From Paenibacillus sp. yr247 (GTDB lineage Bacteria > Bacillota > Bacilli > Paenibacillales > NBRC-103111): DNA of 64,000 bases. A program made the translations under genes and the position numbers. Below, in pieces: positions 27,458-36,521 of the stretch; within the stretch, counting starts at the first letter, position 1; every line of letters begins with the position of its first letter. The notes below the pieces were generated by a model that was given only the letters and a program-made list of their open reading frames with translations, did not search any database and was not told the DNA's origin. The stretch covers positions 1-64,000 of the forward strand of contig NZ_FNIF01000025.1 of assembly GCF_900103825.1 (NCBI RefSeq), read 5' to 3'.

Positions 27458-28171
27458 ATGATGAAAAAAGCAGTTGGTTTCGATCAAAAAATTCAACTTC
27501 ATCAGCTTGATCTTATTGCGAATGAAATTTCAAGAATGTCATCTAGAGATGCACTATATCAGCTGGTTGATGAACGCCTTATGGCAGATATAGGTGGCAC
27601 TAAATCGCGTGCAAATGCACGTACAATCTTGTTTAAAATTTGGTTTTTAGTCTCAGACGAGCATATTGGTCTCCGTGATCGAGCATTGGCGTTGTTCCAA
27701 AGAGGAACCTCAGAAGAAAGGCTTGTTCTTCATTGGGGGATGTGTCTACTTGCATATCCTTTCTTTAAGGATACGACGGAGCAACTGGGGTATTTATTTC
27801 ACTTGCAAGATGAAGTAACTAGTGAACAGATCGGTCGGAAGATGAAAGGCCTATATGGTGAACGAAGACGAGTTGAGGTGTCCGTTAACGCGGTGCTTAG
27901 CTCTCTTCGTTCTTGGGGTGTTCTTGAATTGGGGAAACGTAATACCCACACCAGAGCAGTGAAAATTAACATTTTATCGCCTGAAATGAAGAAATGGCTC
28001 GTACAAGTCATGCTTATCGTTACAGGCAAGACAGTAATAGAACTGAATCATCTTGCAGGAGAACCGTGCATTTTCCCTTTCGAATTGAGTGTATTGGAAT
28101 CGGAACTTTACAGCGACCAGTTAGAGATTACTCGTCAAGGAATTGGACGACTAATGGTTGGGCTCAAATAA
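27458..28171 (+). CDS. brxA: BREX protein BrxA-like
   Basis: 237 residues starting ATGATG, with a weak ribosome binding site (TAGGTG). No catalytic motif is visible. The protein is helical with a winged-helix look in the last third (SVNAVLSSLRSWGVLELGK). Size and position, a BrxA/DUF1819-class small protein between pglZ and the helicase in a type 3 operon, support brxA, known as a DNA-binding BREX component. The name rests on context more than on a signature I can point to. A 51-bp gap separates it from brxHII. Confidence 0.65.
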   Translation: MMKKAVGFDQKIQLHQLDLIANEISRMSSRDALYQLVDERLMADIGGTKSRANARTILFKIWFLVSDEHIGLRDRALALFQRGTSEERLVLHWGMCLLAYPFFKDTTEQLGYLFHLQDEVTSEQIGRKMKGLYGERRRVEVSVNAVLSSLRSWGVLELGKRNTHTRAVKINILSPEMKKWLVQVMLIVTGKTVIELNHLAGEPCIFPFELSVLESELYSDQLEITRQGIGRLMVGLK

Positions 28172-28222
28172 ACTTTGTTGCGTGCGCCGCGGTATAGTCT
28201 TTTTGCAAAGTGGGTGATGAGT

Positions 28223-31200
28223 ATGTTAATCAAAGGCGATATCGTACGTGCTCCACAATTTCCAGAAACGGTGGAGATCAATCAGGTAGATATGGTAGAT
28301 GAGCATTTTGTTAATATTTCGGCAGTTGGTCGGGAATCTAATCAGTATTATGAGCTGATGATTGAACGGACCGATATTGAAAAGTTTAAAAAGCTAAATG
28401 AAAACCATGCATCAGAAATTGTAAACGCACAAGAACTGCAGTTATATCTACAATATTATATTTTCTCAATGGATACGAAGTATTCATCTAAGAGAGCTTT
28501 GGGAAATAGTAAATTGATTCCCCTTCCTCATCAGATTGAAGCTGTATATAGCCGTATGCTGCAGACCCCTCAAGTTCGATTTTTACTTGCGGATGATCCA
28601 GGAGCGGGAAAAACGATAATGTCAGGTATGCTCATTAAAGAAATGATGGCTCGTGATAGTATTCAAAGAGTGCTTATTTTAGTACCGCCACTTGTGCTAA
28701 AGCAATGGCAAGAGGAACTGAGTGAAAAATTCGGTGAGCATTTTTTTATTATAAATCGTTCAACCGTTAAGCAATATGCATCCGAAAATCCATTTCTAGA
28801 GCATGACTTATGTCTGGCTTCTGTTTACTGGGCAGCACGAGAAGATGTGAAAAGTATGTTAAGCGAAGCAGATTTCGATCTTGTTATCGTGGATGAGGCA
28901 CACAAGATGGCTGCTTATACGCATGGTACCATTAATAAAAAGACATCAAAGACCAAGCTCTATCAGCTCGGTGAGCTTTTGTTGCGTCGTAGTGAGCATT
29001 GTATCCTTCTTACAGCAACCCCACATAAGGGAGATATGGAAAACTTCCGTCACTTGATGAAACTAGTTGATGGAGATATTTTCTCTAGTTTATCAGTCAA
29101 TGAATCATTGAAAGAAAAAGCTAATCCATTCATTATTAGAAGATTGAAAGAGAACATTAAGAATTTTGACGGAACGCCTTTGTTTCCAAAACGCACAGTG
29201 AAGACAGTTCAATATGAACTTTCTCAGCCAGAGATTCAGTTATATCGAGATGTCACGGAATATGTACGACATTATTTTAATCGTGCCATTAATTCAGGAA
29301 GCAATAGTACTGCCTTTGCAATGATGTTGCTTCAACGAAGACTTAGTTCCTCCATCGCTGCTATTGATTTGTCTCTAAGACGCCGTAGGAAACGATTACA
29401 GAATTTATTAGAACTTACAGTAAAAGAACGTAAGAAATTCATGGAAAAAACAAAAGCGATCAACTTGGATGAATATTTTGAAGAAGCATTAGATTTGCAA
29501 GAAAAAATGGAGCAGCAGCTCGAACAATCCATAGATCTTGTGGATCCCGAAGAGCTTCAGATTGAGATTGACCAACTGTCTCGATTGATTAAGCAGACGG
29601 CTCTTCTTAAGTCCAATGCGATTGAACGGAAGTATGATGAGTTGGAGAGTACATTGTTTGGACTGAACGGATTGCTTAACCAAGGAGAGAAGCTCCTCCT
29701 GTTTACGGAATCTGCAGACACATTAGAATATTTAGAAAAAAGATTACTAGAAAGACTACCGAAGATAGCGAAGATAGTCGGTAAATTTTCGATGGATGAG
29801 CGCAGAAAACAAGTGGAGTTATTCCGAAATGAATGTCAGGTTATGATTGCAACAGATGCTGGTGGTGAATCAATCAATCTACAGTTCTGCAATCAGATGA
29901 TTAATTACGATATCCCGTGGAATCCTAATAGATTAGAGCAACGTATGGGTAGAATTCATCGTATCGGTCAGAAAAATGATGTGGCAGTCTTTAATCTCGT
30001 TGCATCGAACACGCGAGAAGGCGATGTTATGATTCGTTTACTGGATAAGATGGAACGCATGCGTAGCGACCTTGGGTCGGATCTCGTGTATGATTTTATC
30101 GGTGAAATTTTTAATGGCGAAGATCACGATTTACCTTCACTCATGCAAGCGGCCATCTTAGAACGTGAAAACTTAGATGATTTGATGGCATCCATGGAAA
30201 AGACAATATCCGAAGAACACCAAAGACTACTTGAGTTTGTCAAACAAGAGCGTTTAGCTGAGGATGTATTTGATTTGCCCAAAATGAGACGTGAGCAGCA
30301 CGACTTGGCTGTATCGAAGTTGTCACATCGGAGTTACGCTAACTTTACGGAACAGACACTAGTAAAGAGCAACATTCGGGTATACTCGTCTAATCAGGAC
30401 AAAGTAAAGAGGATCGATCGAATGCCTAAGTATGTAAGAGACATATGCAGAATTCACCATTTTCCATACAGTCAAATGAACGAGGCGATTCGTTTTACGC
30501 CATATTCTGAGTATGGTGTTGACAATATAATACTGCTCTCTGATGATCACCCTTTATTTCGTCTGGGTATGTTATTAGCTCAGAGAGAGCAGGAAAAATT
30601 GACAGCTCAGCGGTTTATGGTTTCTTATTCCATTCAAGAACTGATGACTGTTGACGTCTATTTAGTCAATGTTGTAGATGGAACCGGTAATGAATTGGAT
30701 GGTGAAATCGCCTTTGTCGCCAAAAGAGAAGATGGTTCGGTGATAAAGCTTGATAATTATTGGCTTTTTCATCAGGATTTTATTGGAGAACCTATAGTTC
30801 TAGAAGTTGTCGAAGACAAATCTATACGCTCTATGGCAATTCAAGAAGCAATAGCGATTAGAGATCGTGCAAAGTCAAGACGTGAACGATACTTAAATCG
30901 CGTCCTCCAGTACCTCGATCAAACATTCACAAAACAGATGAATGAGCTTATGGACCGAAGAACGGAGTATGAACGAGATAATCACGATAATCGAAATAGC
31001 GCATTAATAAATCAACTGGACGCAAATCTAATGGATATTGAATTGCGTAAAGAAAGTCGTTTAACGCAGGTTGAACGACAGAAGAATATTACAATGAGGC
31101 CGCCGAAGCGAATCATGCAGCTAGAAGTCGTTCCTAGAGGGAAAACGGAAAGAGTTCTCTCGGTGGATTATAAAGATATCGTAGAGGTTTATGAGCGTCA

Positions 31201-31432
31201 ACATGGCCGAAGTAATGTGAAAATGTTCGATCAACTAGCAAGGGTTGATTTCTATAGTGAGCGCTTTAATGGCGAGCCCCGGTATATTATCTTAACTGAT
31301 AATAAAGATTTCTTTCCGTCGGAAGCTTATTTGGAGGATCTAGCGGACATTGCTGAGCACACGGTTGTTTATTGTATACAGAATCATATGATTGTGGACG
31401 AGCAAAGACTGGCTCGACATACACTTGTCTAA
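28223..31432 (+). CDS. brxHII: BREX type 3 SNF2-family helicase BrxHII
   Basis: 1069 residues from ATG 28223, which follows GGGTGATG; a longer frame from 28175 has no ribosome binding site. SF2/SNF2 motifs: Walker A DDPGAGKTIMSG (about 125), DEAH box IVDEAHKMA (about 223), LLTATPHKGD (about 263), and second-lobe motifs LLFTESADTLEYL, MIATDAGGESINLQ (about 548) and RLEQRMGRIHRIGQ (about 572). A coiled-coil insert (about 395-480) separates the lobes. It resembles the HepA/SNF2-type helicase of type 3 BREX. In described type 3 loci the helicase lies between pglX and pglZ; here it is last. The DISARM helicase DrmD is related, but no other DISARM gene is present. Confidence 0.82.
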   Translation: MLIKGDIVRAPQFPETVEINQVDMVDEHFVNISAVGRESNQYYELMIERTDIEKFKKLNENHASEIVNAQELQLYLQYYIFSMDTKYSSKRALGNSKLIPLPHQIEAVYSRMLQTPQVRFLLADDPGAGKTIMSGMLIKEMMARDSIQRVLILVPPLVLKQWQEELSEKFGEHFFIINRSTVKQYASENPFLEHDLCLASVYWAAREDVKSMLSEADFDLVIVDEAHKMAAYTHGTINKKTSKTKLYQLGELLLRRSEHCILLTATPHKGDMENFRHLMKLVDGDIFSSLSVNESLKEKANPFIIRRLKENIKNFDGTPLFPKRTVKTVQYELSQPEIQLYRDVTEYVRHYFNRAINSGSNSTAFAMMLLQRRLSSSIAAIDLSLRRRRKRLQNLLELTVKERKKFMEKTKAINLDEYFEEALDLQEKMEQQLEQSIDLVDPEELQIEIDQLSRLIKQTALLKSNAIERKYDELESTLFGLNGLLNQGEKLLLFTESADTLEYLEKRLLERLPKIAKIVGKFSMDERRKQVELFRNECQVMIATDAGGESINLQFCNQMINYDIPWNPNRLEQRMGRIHRIGQKNDVAVFNLVASNTREGDVMIRLLDKMERMRSDLGSDLVYDFIGEIFNGEDHDLPSLMQAAILERENLDDLMASMEKTISEEHQRLLEFVKQERLAEDVFDLPKMRREQHDLAVSKLSHRSYANFTEQTLVKSNIRVYSSNQDKVKRIDRMPKYVRDICRIHHFPYSQMNEAIRFTPYSEYGVDNIILLSDDHPLFRLGMLLAQREQEKLTAQRFMVSYSIQELMTVDVYLVNVVDGTGNELDGEIAFVAKREDGSVIKLDNYWLFHQDFIGEPIVLEVVEDKSIRSMAIQEAIAIRDRAKSRRERYLNRVLQYLDQTFTKQMNELMDRRTEYERDNHDNRNSALINQLDANLMDIELRKESRLTQVERQKNITMRPPKRIMQLEVVPRGKTERVLSVDYKDIVEVYERQHGRSNVKMFDQLARVDFYSERFNGEPRYIILTDNKDFFPSEAYLEDLADIAEHTVVYCIQNHMIVDEQRLARHTLV

Positions 31433-31584
31433 TCCCATGTTTGTGATATTCGCTCACAGGGTAATTTCGCCCAATAGTGAAGGGTAAATACTGAAAAATG
31501 AAGATTTGAACTCGGAGCAGTAAGTTTGATACTGTAGCCACTCAATTATGAGGCTGTAATAAAAATCCCGGAGGATTATAGTTC

Positions 31585-31680
31585 ATGGATGACGAAATTC
31601 ATCGAAGTTTTGGGAGATCAAGATATAAACATTTTGGTTTACCTAGTAATCTAAAGATGCCGGAACAAGAACAACCTTAG
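31585..31680 (+). CDS. Small ORF (31 aa) after the BREX operon
   Basis: ATG 31585 follows CCCGGAGGATT, a near-perfect ribosome binding site 10 bp upstream, and the frame reads MDDEIHRSFGRSRYKHFGLP... to TAG at 31680. It is basic and hydrophilic with no known motif. The strong initiation signal is the only support. It may be a real small protein of the BREX transcript or the front of a decayed gene. Confidence 0.35.
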   Translation: MDDEIHRSFGRSRYKHFGLPSNLKMPEQEQP

Positions 31681-31879
31681 AAAAAGTATGTAGCGATGAC
31701 TACAATGAAATAGAAAGTACAATATAAAATTTATGTAAGACAAATTGGTCGCTATGCAAATTTTGCTTTAGTGAGGTCAAGTAGTGAATGGAGCGTCTTG
31801 AAAAATTAACCACTAATCATGACTTAATGCGCGCCACCAAAAAAGTAATCCAAGACACTTAGTGAAACTATAAAACACC
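31681..31879. other. Short non-coding stretch with a possible relic
   Basis: A 24-codon frame at 31788-31862 (MERLEKLTTNHDLMRATKKVI...) follows GTGAGGTC and looks like the end of a helical protein, but is too short to support. Otherwise nothing is seen. Confidence 0.25.
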
Positions 31880-31927
31880 GAACAAAAGTTCCCTGACAAT
31901 CTAATGTCAGGGAACTTTTTCTATAAT
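31880..31927 (+). promoter_or_regulatory. Shared promoter element, copy 5 (sbcDC)
   Basis: GAACAAAAGTTCCCTGACA (31880-31898) is followed by 23 bp and TATAAT (31922-31927). The spacing is one longer than in the other six copies, and the element doubles as the left arm of a terminator stem. It is therefore the least certain copy, although it has the best -10. Confidence 0.5.
31884..31921 (+). terminator. Strong rho-independent terminator
   Basis: A perfect 15-bp stem AAAAGTTCCCTGACA / TGTCAGGGAACTTTT (31884-31898, 31905-31919) with a 6-nt loop and a T run. It ends transcription from the BREX side. Confidence 0.85.
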
Positions 31928-31964
31928 TTAGCTAATATCACATTGAAGCATCTCATTGCATTCA

Positions 31965-31993
31965 TTGACTTACATAATAAGCCATAATATTAA
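31965..31993 (+). promoter_or_regulatory. Sigma-A-type promoter of sbcD
   Basis: TTGACT (31965-31970), 17-bp spacer, TATTAA (31988-31993), about 60 bp before the sbcD start. It would give constitutive expression beside the regulated upstream element. Confidence 0.5.
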
Positions 31994-32051
31994 GAGTGGA
32001 CTTAGATTTGTCCGAGGATTATTATTTTTTTAAGAGAGGATTGATGAAAAA

Positions 32052-33248
32052 ATGAAATTGTTCCACACAGCAGATTGGCACCTTGGGAAATTAGTTCAGG
32101 GCGTCTACATGACAGAAGACCAGAAATACGTTCTCGATCAATTCATTAAAGACATAGAATCGGAGAGACCGGATGCCGTCATTATTGCCGGCGATCTATA
32201 CGACCGTGCGGTTCCGCCGACCGAAGCGGTGCAATTGCTTGATAACGTACTAGAAACAATTGTACTTAAACTACAAATTCCTGTGCTAGCAATTGTGGGT
32301 AATCATGATAGTCCGAGCCGACTTGACTTCGCCAGCAGCATCATGAAAGCTGCCGGGTTACATATTGCAGGTGAACTTACATATCCATTGGAACCGGTGG
32401 TTTTACATGATGAGCACGGTGAAGTTTATTTCCATCTGATTCCTTATGCCGAACCGGGCAAGGTACGACATTTGCTTAATGATGACGAGATTAAAACGCA
32501 TAATGACGCCATGATGAAAATAACAGAAACTATTAAAGCAACCATGGACCCTAATGCACGACACGTGGTTGTTGGCCATGCTTTTGTCACACCTGGGGGA
32601 GAAGCACAGGACAATACTAGTGACTCGGAACGTCCACTATCTATAGGCGGGGCTGAGCATGTAAGCGCCAAACTATTTGACGGATTCGCCTATACGGCTC
32701 TCGGACATTTACATCAGGCACACCATGTTGGAAAAGAGGCGGTTAGATATTCGGGCTCGCCGCTCAAATATTCCAATTCGGAGGAGCATCATAAAAAAGG
32801 CTATTTAGTTGTGGAGTTAGATCAACATGGTAACGTCGCAATCGAGAAAAGAGATTTGACCCCAAGACGTGACATGCGGACCGTGGAAGGACTTATGGCT
32901 GACATTGAGCGGCATTCGATTAACGAAGACTACGTGTTTGTTCGCTTGCTTGATGAAGCACCAGTGCTGTCACCAATGGAACGGGTTCGCTCGGTTTATC
33001 CGAATGCGATGCACGTTGAACGGAAGTCGGCAATTTCTATATTGACGGGTGAATCTATCGCGATCGACGGGCGGGCTAAGATGGACGATCTTTCGTTGTT
33101 TAAAGCATTTTATAAAGAAGTGAGAGGGACGGAGCTTTCGCAGGAAACAGAAAAGTTGTTTATTGAAACACTGCAGGATATCAGTAAGGAAGAAGGTGAG
33201 CGCCATGAGACCGTTGAAGCTAACGATGACGGCATTCGGGCCGTATAA
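32052..33248 (+). CDS. sbcD: Exonuclease SbcD (Mre11-like)
   Basis: 398 residues. Calcineurin-like phosphoesterase with all metal-binding motifs: TADWHLGK (8-15), AGDLYDR (about 49), VGNHDSPSRLD (about 83), VVGHAFV (about 175) and LGHLHQAHHVG (about 218). With SbcC it forms the Mn-dependent nuclease that opens hairpins and removes protein-blocked DNA ends. The 3' end overlaps sbcC by 44 bp, so the two are coupled. It lies after promoter copy 5 and a sigma-A-type promoter. Confidence 0.95.
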   Translation: MKLFHTADWHLGKLVQGVYMTEDQKYVLDQFIKDIESERPDAVIIAGDLYDRAVPPTEAVQLLDNVLETIVLKLQIPVLAIVGNHDSPSRLDFASSIMKAAGLHIAGELTYPLEPVVLHDEHGEVYFHLIPYAEPGKVRHLLNDDEIKTHNDAMMKITETIKATMDPNARHVVVGHAFVTPGGEAQDNTSDSERPLSIGGAEHVSAKLFDGFAYTALGHLHQAHHVGKEAVRYSGSPLKYSNSEEHHKKGYLVVELDQHGNVAIEKRDLTPRRDMRTVEGLMADIERHSINEDYVFVRLLDEAPVLSPMERVRSVYPNAMHVERKSAISILTGESIAIDGRAKMDDLSLFKAFYKEVRGTELSQETEKLFIETLQDISKEEGERHETVEANDDGIRAV

Positions 33249-36200
33249 GGATCAAGAAGTCATTGATTTCTCCGAGCTAAAGGGCAACCGATTGTTTGTC
33301 GTGTCAGGAAATACTGGAGCTGGGAAGACTTCTATTTTTGACGCTATTTGTTTTGCTTTGTATGGTGAAGCAAGCGGGGAAGACCGCAATGATAGCAAGA
33401 TGCTCCGCAGTCATTTTGCAGATGATCATATATACACTTCGGTAGATTTTGAATTCGAGTTGAAAGGTCGCGTATACCGTGTCTTCAGGCAGTTGGCGCA
33501 TATTAAGGCGGGTAACAAAGGCGCATCTGGTGATAGGTATGAGCTGTATGGAGTGGTTAATGGAGCGGAAAAGCCTCTAACGGACCGTTTTATTGTATCT
33601 CAGGTTGATCAGAAGCTCCAGGAAATCCTCGGTCTAACGAAAGAGCAGTTCAGCCAGATTGTTATGCTGCCGCAAGGGGAATTTCGGAAGTTGTTGACCT
33701 CTGAGACGGAAAACAAAGAGGAGATTCTTCGACGTATTTTTAAGACTAGTTTATATAAAACTGTGGCTGATCACTTAAATGAAACACGGAAGCAAGTACA
33801 GCGGATCTGCGAGGCTCATGAGAGCGTTCGGATCATACATATTAATAATGTCATGTCCTCCTTAGCTGGGCGCGAAGGCTCTGACCTTTATAACGTTTTT
33901 GGGCAGGAGCATTATAATACTTACCAAGTCCTTGAGGCGTTGGATAAAGAGTTGGACTATTATAGTGAGCAAATCAAGCAATTAAGAGATTCACAGCAAG
34001 TTGAAACGGTGAAATTTCAAGAGAAAACGGCGATTTTTCATCAGGCACTCAGTGTGAATGAACAATTTGAACTCCTGGACCAAAAAGTTGCTATCCAACA
34101 ACAGCTAGTGAGTCAAGAGCAGGAATTTAAGGAGAAAACGAGGCAGTTTACTCTGGCTGAACAAGCCGTCCATCTCCAAGTTTACGAACGACATGAGAAT
34201 GAGATGTTGGAAGAGCTCACTCGTAAGACGAAGATTCTTGAGGGAGCCCTTTCCGAATATCTGCAAGCAGAGACGGCTTTGCATCAAGCTAAGGTACATT
34301 ATGAGATAGAAGAAAGCAAAGCGGAGATAAGAGAGCAGACGGTGCGCGATTTAGAGCGGCTGCAAGGCTTTTTGCCGACCGTAATGGACATGGATAGGAA
34401 GCAGAAGTTGGTGAAAGAACTGGAGACAGATGTCGCGGCTTTTTCAAAGCAATTACAGGATGTTGAGGCGGAACTCGTTAGCAAGCAATCCGAACGTGTG
34501 TCGAAAGCGGCTCATGTTAAGGAGCTGGAAGGGAAAGTTGGCCAGTTGGCGGATCTAACAGAAAAGCTTAACCTTCTAAGGCAACAGGTTGTACTACTTC
34601 AAGATTATTTTAGCCTCGTGAAAAAGTCTGAAGAAGAACAGTTGGAAGAAACACAGCATAGAGAGGCATTCGAGAAAGGAGATAAGTCTTATACACAACT
34701 AGAGAATCGCTGGTTTGAAGGGCAGGCCGGTGTACTGGCTAGTCATCTGCACGATGGTGATTCTTGCCCTGTGTGCGGAGGTGTCGATCATCCGAAGAAG
34801 GCAGCGATGACAGATGACATCCCATCAAAAGAAGAGATTGACCGATTGAGAGTAGAGAAGTCCGCACTAGAAAAGAAATATCACCAAGCGAAGGCAACGC
34901 TCGAAGCAACAGGACAACAGATAAAGGAGAAGCAGCGACAAGTTCTTGAGCAGGGTTTTTCACTAGAAGGGATTCAAGAACTTTACCAAATGTTGGTGGA
35001 AAATGGAAAAGCGTTAGCTGAACAAGTAAAGCAGTTAAAGGATGATCATGCTAAGCTTACAAAGATCAAGCAGGAGCTAGAATCGCTGGAAATGAAGCTG
35101 GAAAAGGATCGTCATCAAAAGGAAGAATTGATTAGCCAACTTAACGGCAAGAAGACGGCCTATGCAACGGAGACGGCACTTTTCGAACAATCGATATCGA
35201 TTATTCCTGAAGATGTAAGAGATCTTGAGAAGTTGAAACAACAGATTGGAGCTATAGAAGAACATAAGAAGCAATTGGATAGAGATTGGAAGAATGCACA
35301 GAAGCAATATCAGGACGGGAACGAAAGATACGTTAAAGCAGTGGCTGGCCGCGACAATGCACAGGGTCAAAAAAACGAGGCACAGGACAACAAGGAGAAG
35401 GCACGCCAAAACTTTATCGAGGCATTGGAGCAAGCTGGATTTGAGAATGAAGAAGCCTATAAAACGGCGAAGATGAACGAGGCGGCACGGGCAACGCTGA
35501 AAAAACAAATTGAAGATTATCATACTTCCCTAGCAACATTGAGTCATCAAATCAAGGAGCTGTCTGCGAAGCTGGATGGTAAAGAACGTCGGGATCTAGC
35601 CAATCTGAAACAAGAATTAATTGACTTGGAGCTGCAGATTGAGAATATTCGAAACCTTTGTATCAAGGTCCAGAATAACTTTAATAAAGGAAACGAAAGC
35701 AGAGCGAATATTCTTGAAGCTGAGGAAAGCTGCAAGGAAGCGGAGCGGCAGTTTCAGCTTGTCAAAGATTTGTATGATGTAGTAAAAGGGGATAATGTTA
35801 AAAAGATGTCTTTTGAGAGATATTTGCAAATTGAATTTCTTGAAAAGATCATCCACACAGCGAATCAACGTCTGCAGCGTATGTCGAACGGGCAATATTA
35901 TCTGATTCGAAGTGAACGTCTGGAGAAGCGCGGCAAGCAGAGCGGTCTCGGATTTGACGTCTATGACAATTATACGGGTCAATTGAGGGACGTAAAGACC
36001 TTGTCAGGCGGTGAAAAATTTAACGCCTCACTCTGTCTTGCGCTTGGGATGGCGGATGTTATTCAATCCTATGAAGGCGGCATTTCGCTAGAGACGATGT
36101 TCATTGATGAAGGCTTTGGTTCTCTCGATGAGGAATCGTTAAACAAAGCGATTGATACACTGATCGATTTGCAGCAATCTGGTCGAATGATCGGAGTTAT

Positions 36201-36297
36201 CTCGCATGTCCAGGAATTGAAGCAAGCTATACCGGCTATTCTGGAAGTGAAGAAAACTAAAGAGGGGCATAGTTATACCAATTTCTGTGTAAGTTAA
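33205..36297 (+). CDS. sbcC: Exonuclease SbcC (Rad50-like ATPase)
   Basis: 1030 residues from ATG 33205 (AAGAAGGTGAG upstream), chosen because MRPLKLTMTAFGPYKD is the standard SbcC start. Walker A GNTGAGKTSIFDAI (about 34), Q-loop LPQGEFRKLL (about 155), long coiled coils with the zinc hook CPVCGG at about 521, signature TLSGGEKFNASL (about 931), and Walker B MFIDEGFGSLDEES (about 965). It is the ATPase and tether of the SbcCD complex. A terminator follows at 36329. Together with sbcD this is a complete functional pair. Confidence 0.95.
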   Translation: MRPLKLTMTAFGPYKDQEVIDFSELKGNRLFVVSGNTGAGKTSIFDAICFALYGEASGEDRNDSKMLRSHFADDHIYTSVDFEFELKGRVYRVFRQLAHIKAGNKGASGDRYELYGVVNGAEKPLTDRFIVSQVDQKLQEILGLTKEQFSQIVMLPQGEFRKLLTSETENKEEILRRIFKTSLYKTVADHLNETRKQVQRICEAHESVRIIHINNVMSSLAGREGSDLYNVFGQEHYNTYQVLEALDKELDYYSEQIKQLRDSQQVETVKFQEKTAIFHQALSVNEQFELLDQKVAIQQQLVSQEQEFKEKTRQFTLAEQAVHLQVYERHENEMLEELTRKTKILEGALSEYLQAETALHQAKVHYEIEESKAEIREQTVRDLERLQGFLPTVMDMDRKQKLVKELETDVAAFSKQLQDVEAELVSKQSERVSKAAHVKELEGKVGQLADLTEKLNLLRQQVVLLQDYFSLVKKSEEEQLEETQHREAFEKGDKSYTQLENRWFEGQAGVLASHLHDGDSCPVCGGVDHPKKAAMTDDIPSKEEIDRLRVEKSALEKKYHQAKATLEATGQQIKEKQRQVLEQGFSLEGIQELYQMLVENGKALAEQVKQLKDDHAKLTKIKQELESLEMKLEKDRHQKEELISQLNGKKTAYATETALFEQSISIIPEDVRDLEKLKQQIGAIEEHKKQLDRDWKNAQKQYQDGNERYVKAVAGRDNAQGQKNEAQDNKEKARQNFIEALEQAGFENEEAYKTAKMNEAARATLKKQIEDYHTSLATLSHQIKELSAKLDGKERRDLANLKQELIDLELQIENIRNLCIKVQNNFNKGNESRANILEAEESCKEAERQFQLVKDLYDVVKGDNVKKMSFERYLQIEFLEKIIHTANQRLQRMSNGQYYLIRSERLEKRGKQSGLGFDVYDNYTGQLRDVKTLSGGEKFNASLCLALGMADVIQSYEGGISLETMFIDEGFGSLDEESLNKAIDTLIDLQQSGRMIGVISHVQELKQAIPAILEVKKTKEGHSYTNFCVS

Positions 36298-36328
36298 CTT
36301 TCAATGATATGAGATGAAGTTCATGATG

Positions 36329-36366
36329 AAGCCTCAAGCAATCAAATGATACTTGGGGCTTTTTTC
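36329..36366 (+). terminator. Rho-independent terminator after sbcC
   Basis: AAGCCTCAAG pairs with CTTGGGGCTT, followed by TTTTTT. Confidence 0.8.
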
Positions 36367-36438
36367 AGGTCGAGAAAAATAATAATATTTGGTATCTTGG
36401 CCGCAAACATAATTATGGCAAGTTCCGAATAATGAACA

Positions 36439-36485
36439 GAACGAACATTCGCTGACACTCCGATGGCAAAGTAAAGAGGTATAAT
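36439..36485 (+). promoter_or_regulatory. Shared promoter element, copy 6 (Sir2-nuclease gene)
   Basis: GAACGAACATTCGCTGACA (36439-36457), 22 bp, then a consensus TATAAT (36480-36485), about 37 bp before the start codon. Sixteen of nineteen bases match copy 1, and eighteen match copy 7. Confidence 0.75.
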
Positions 36486-36521
36486 TTACATTAAAATGTA
36501 TTTAATATCGGAGGTGCTTGA

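Noticed and set aside
28175..31432. BREX system called DISARM because of the SNF2-type helicase
   Set aside because: DrmA, DrmB and DrmC are absent, while BrxC, PglZ and BrxF are present, so BREX type 3 fits.
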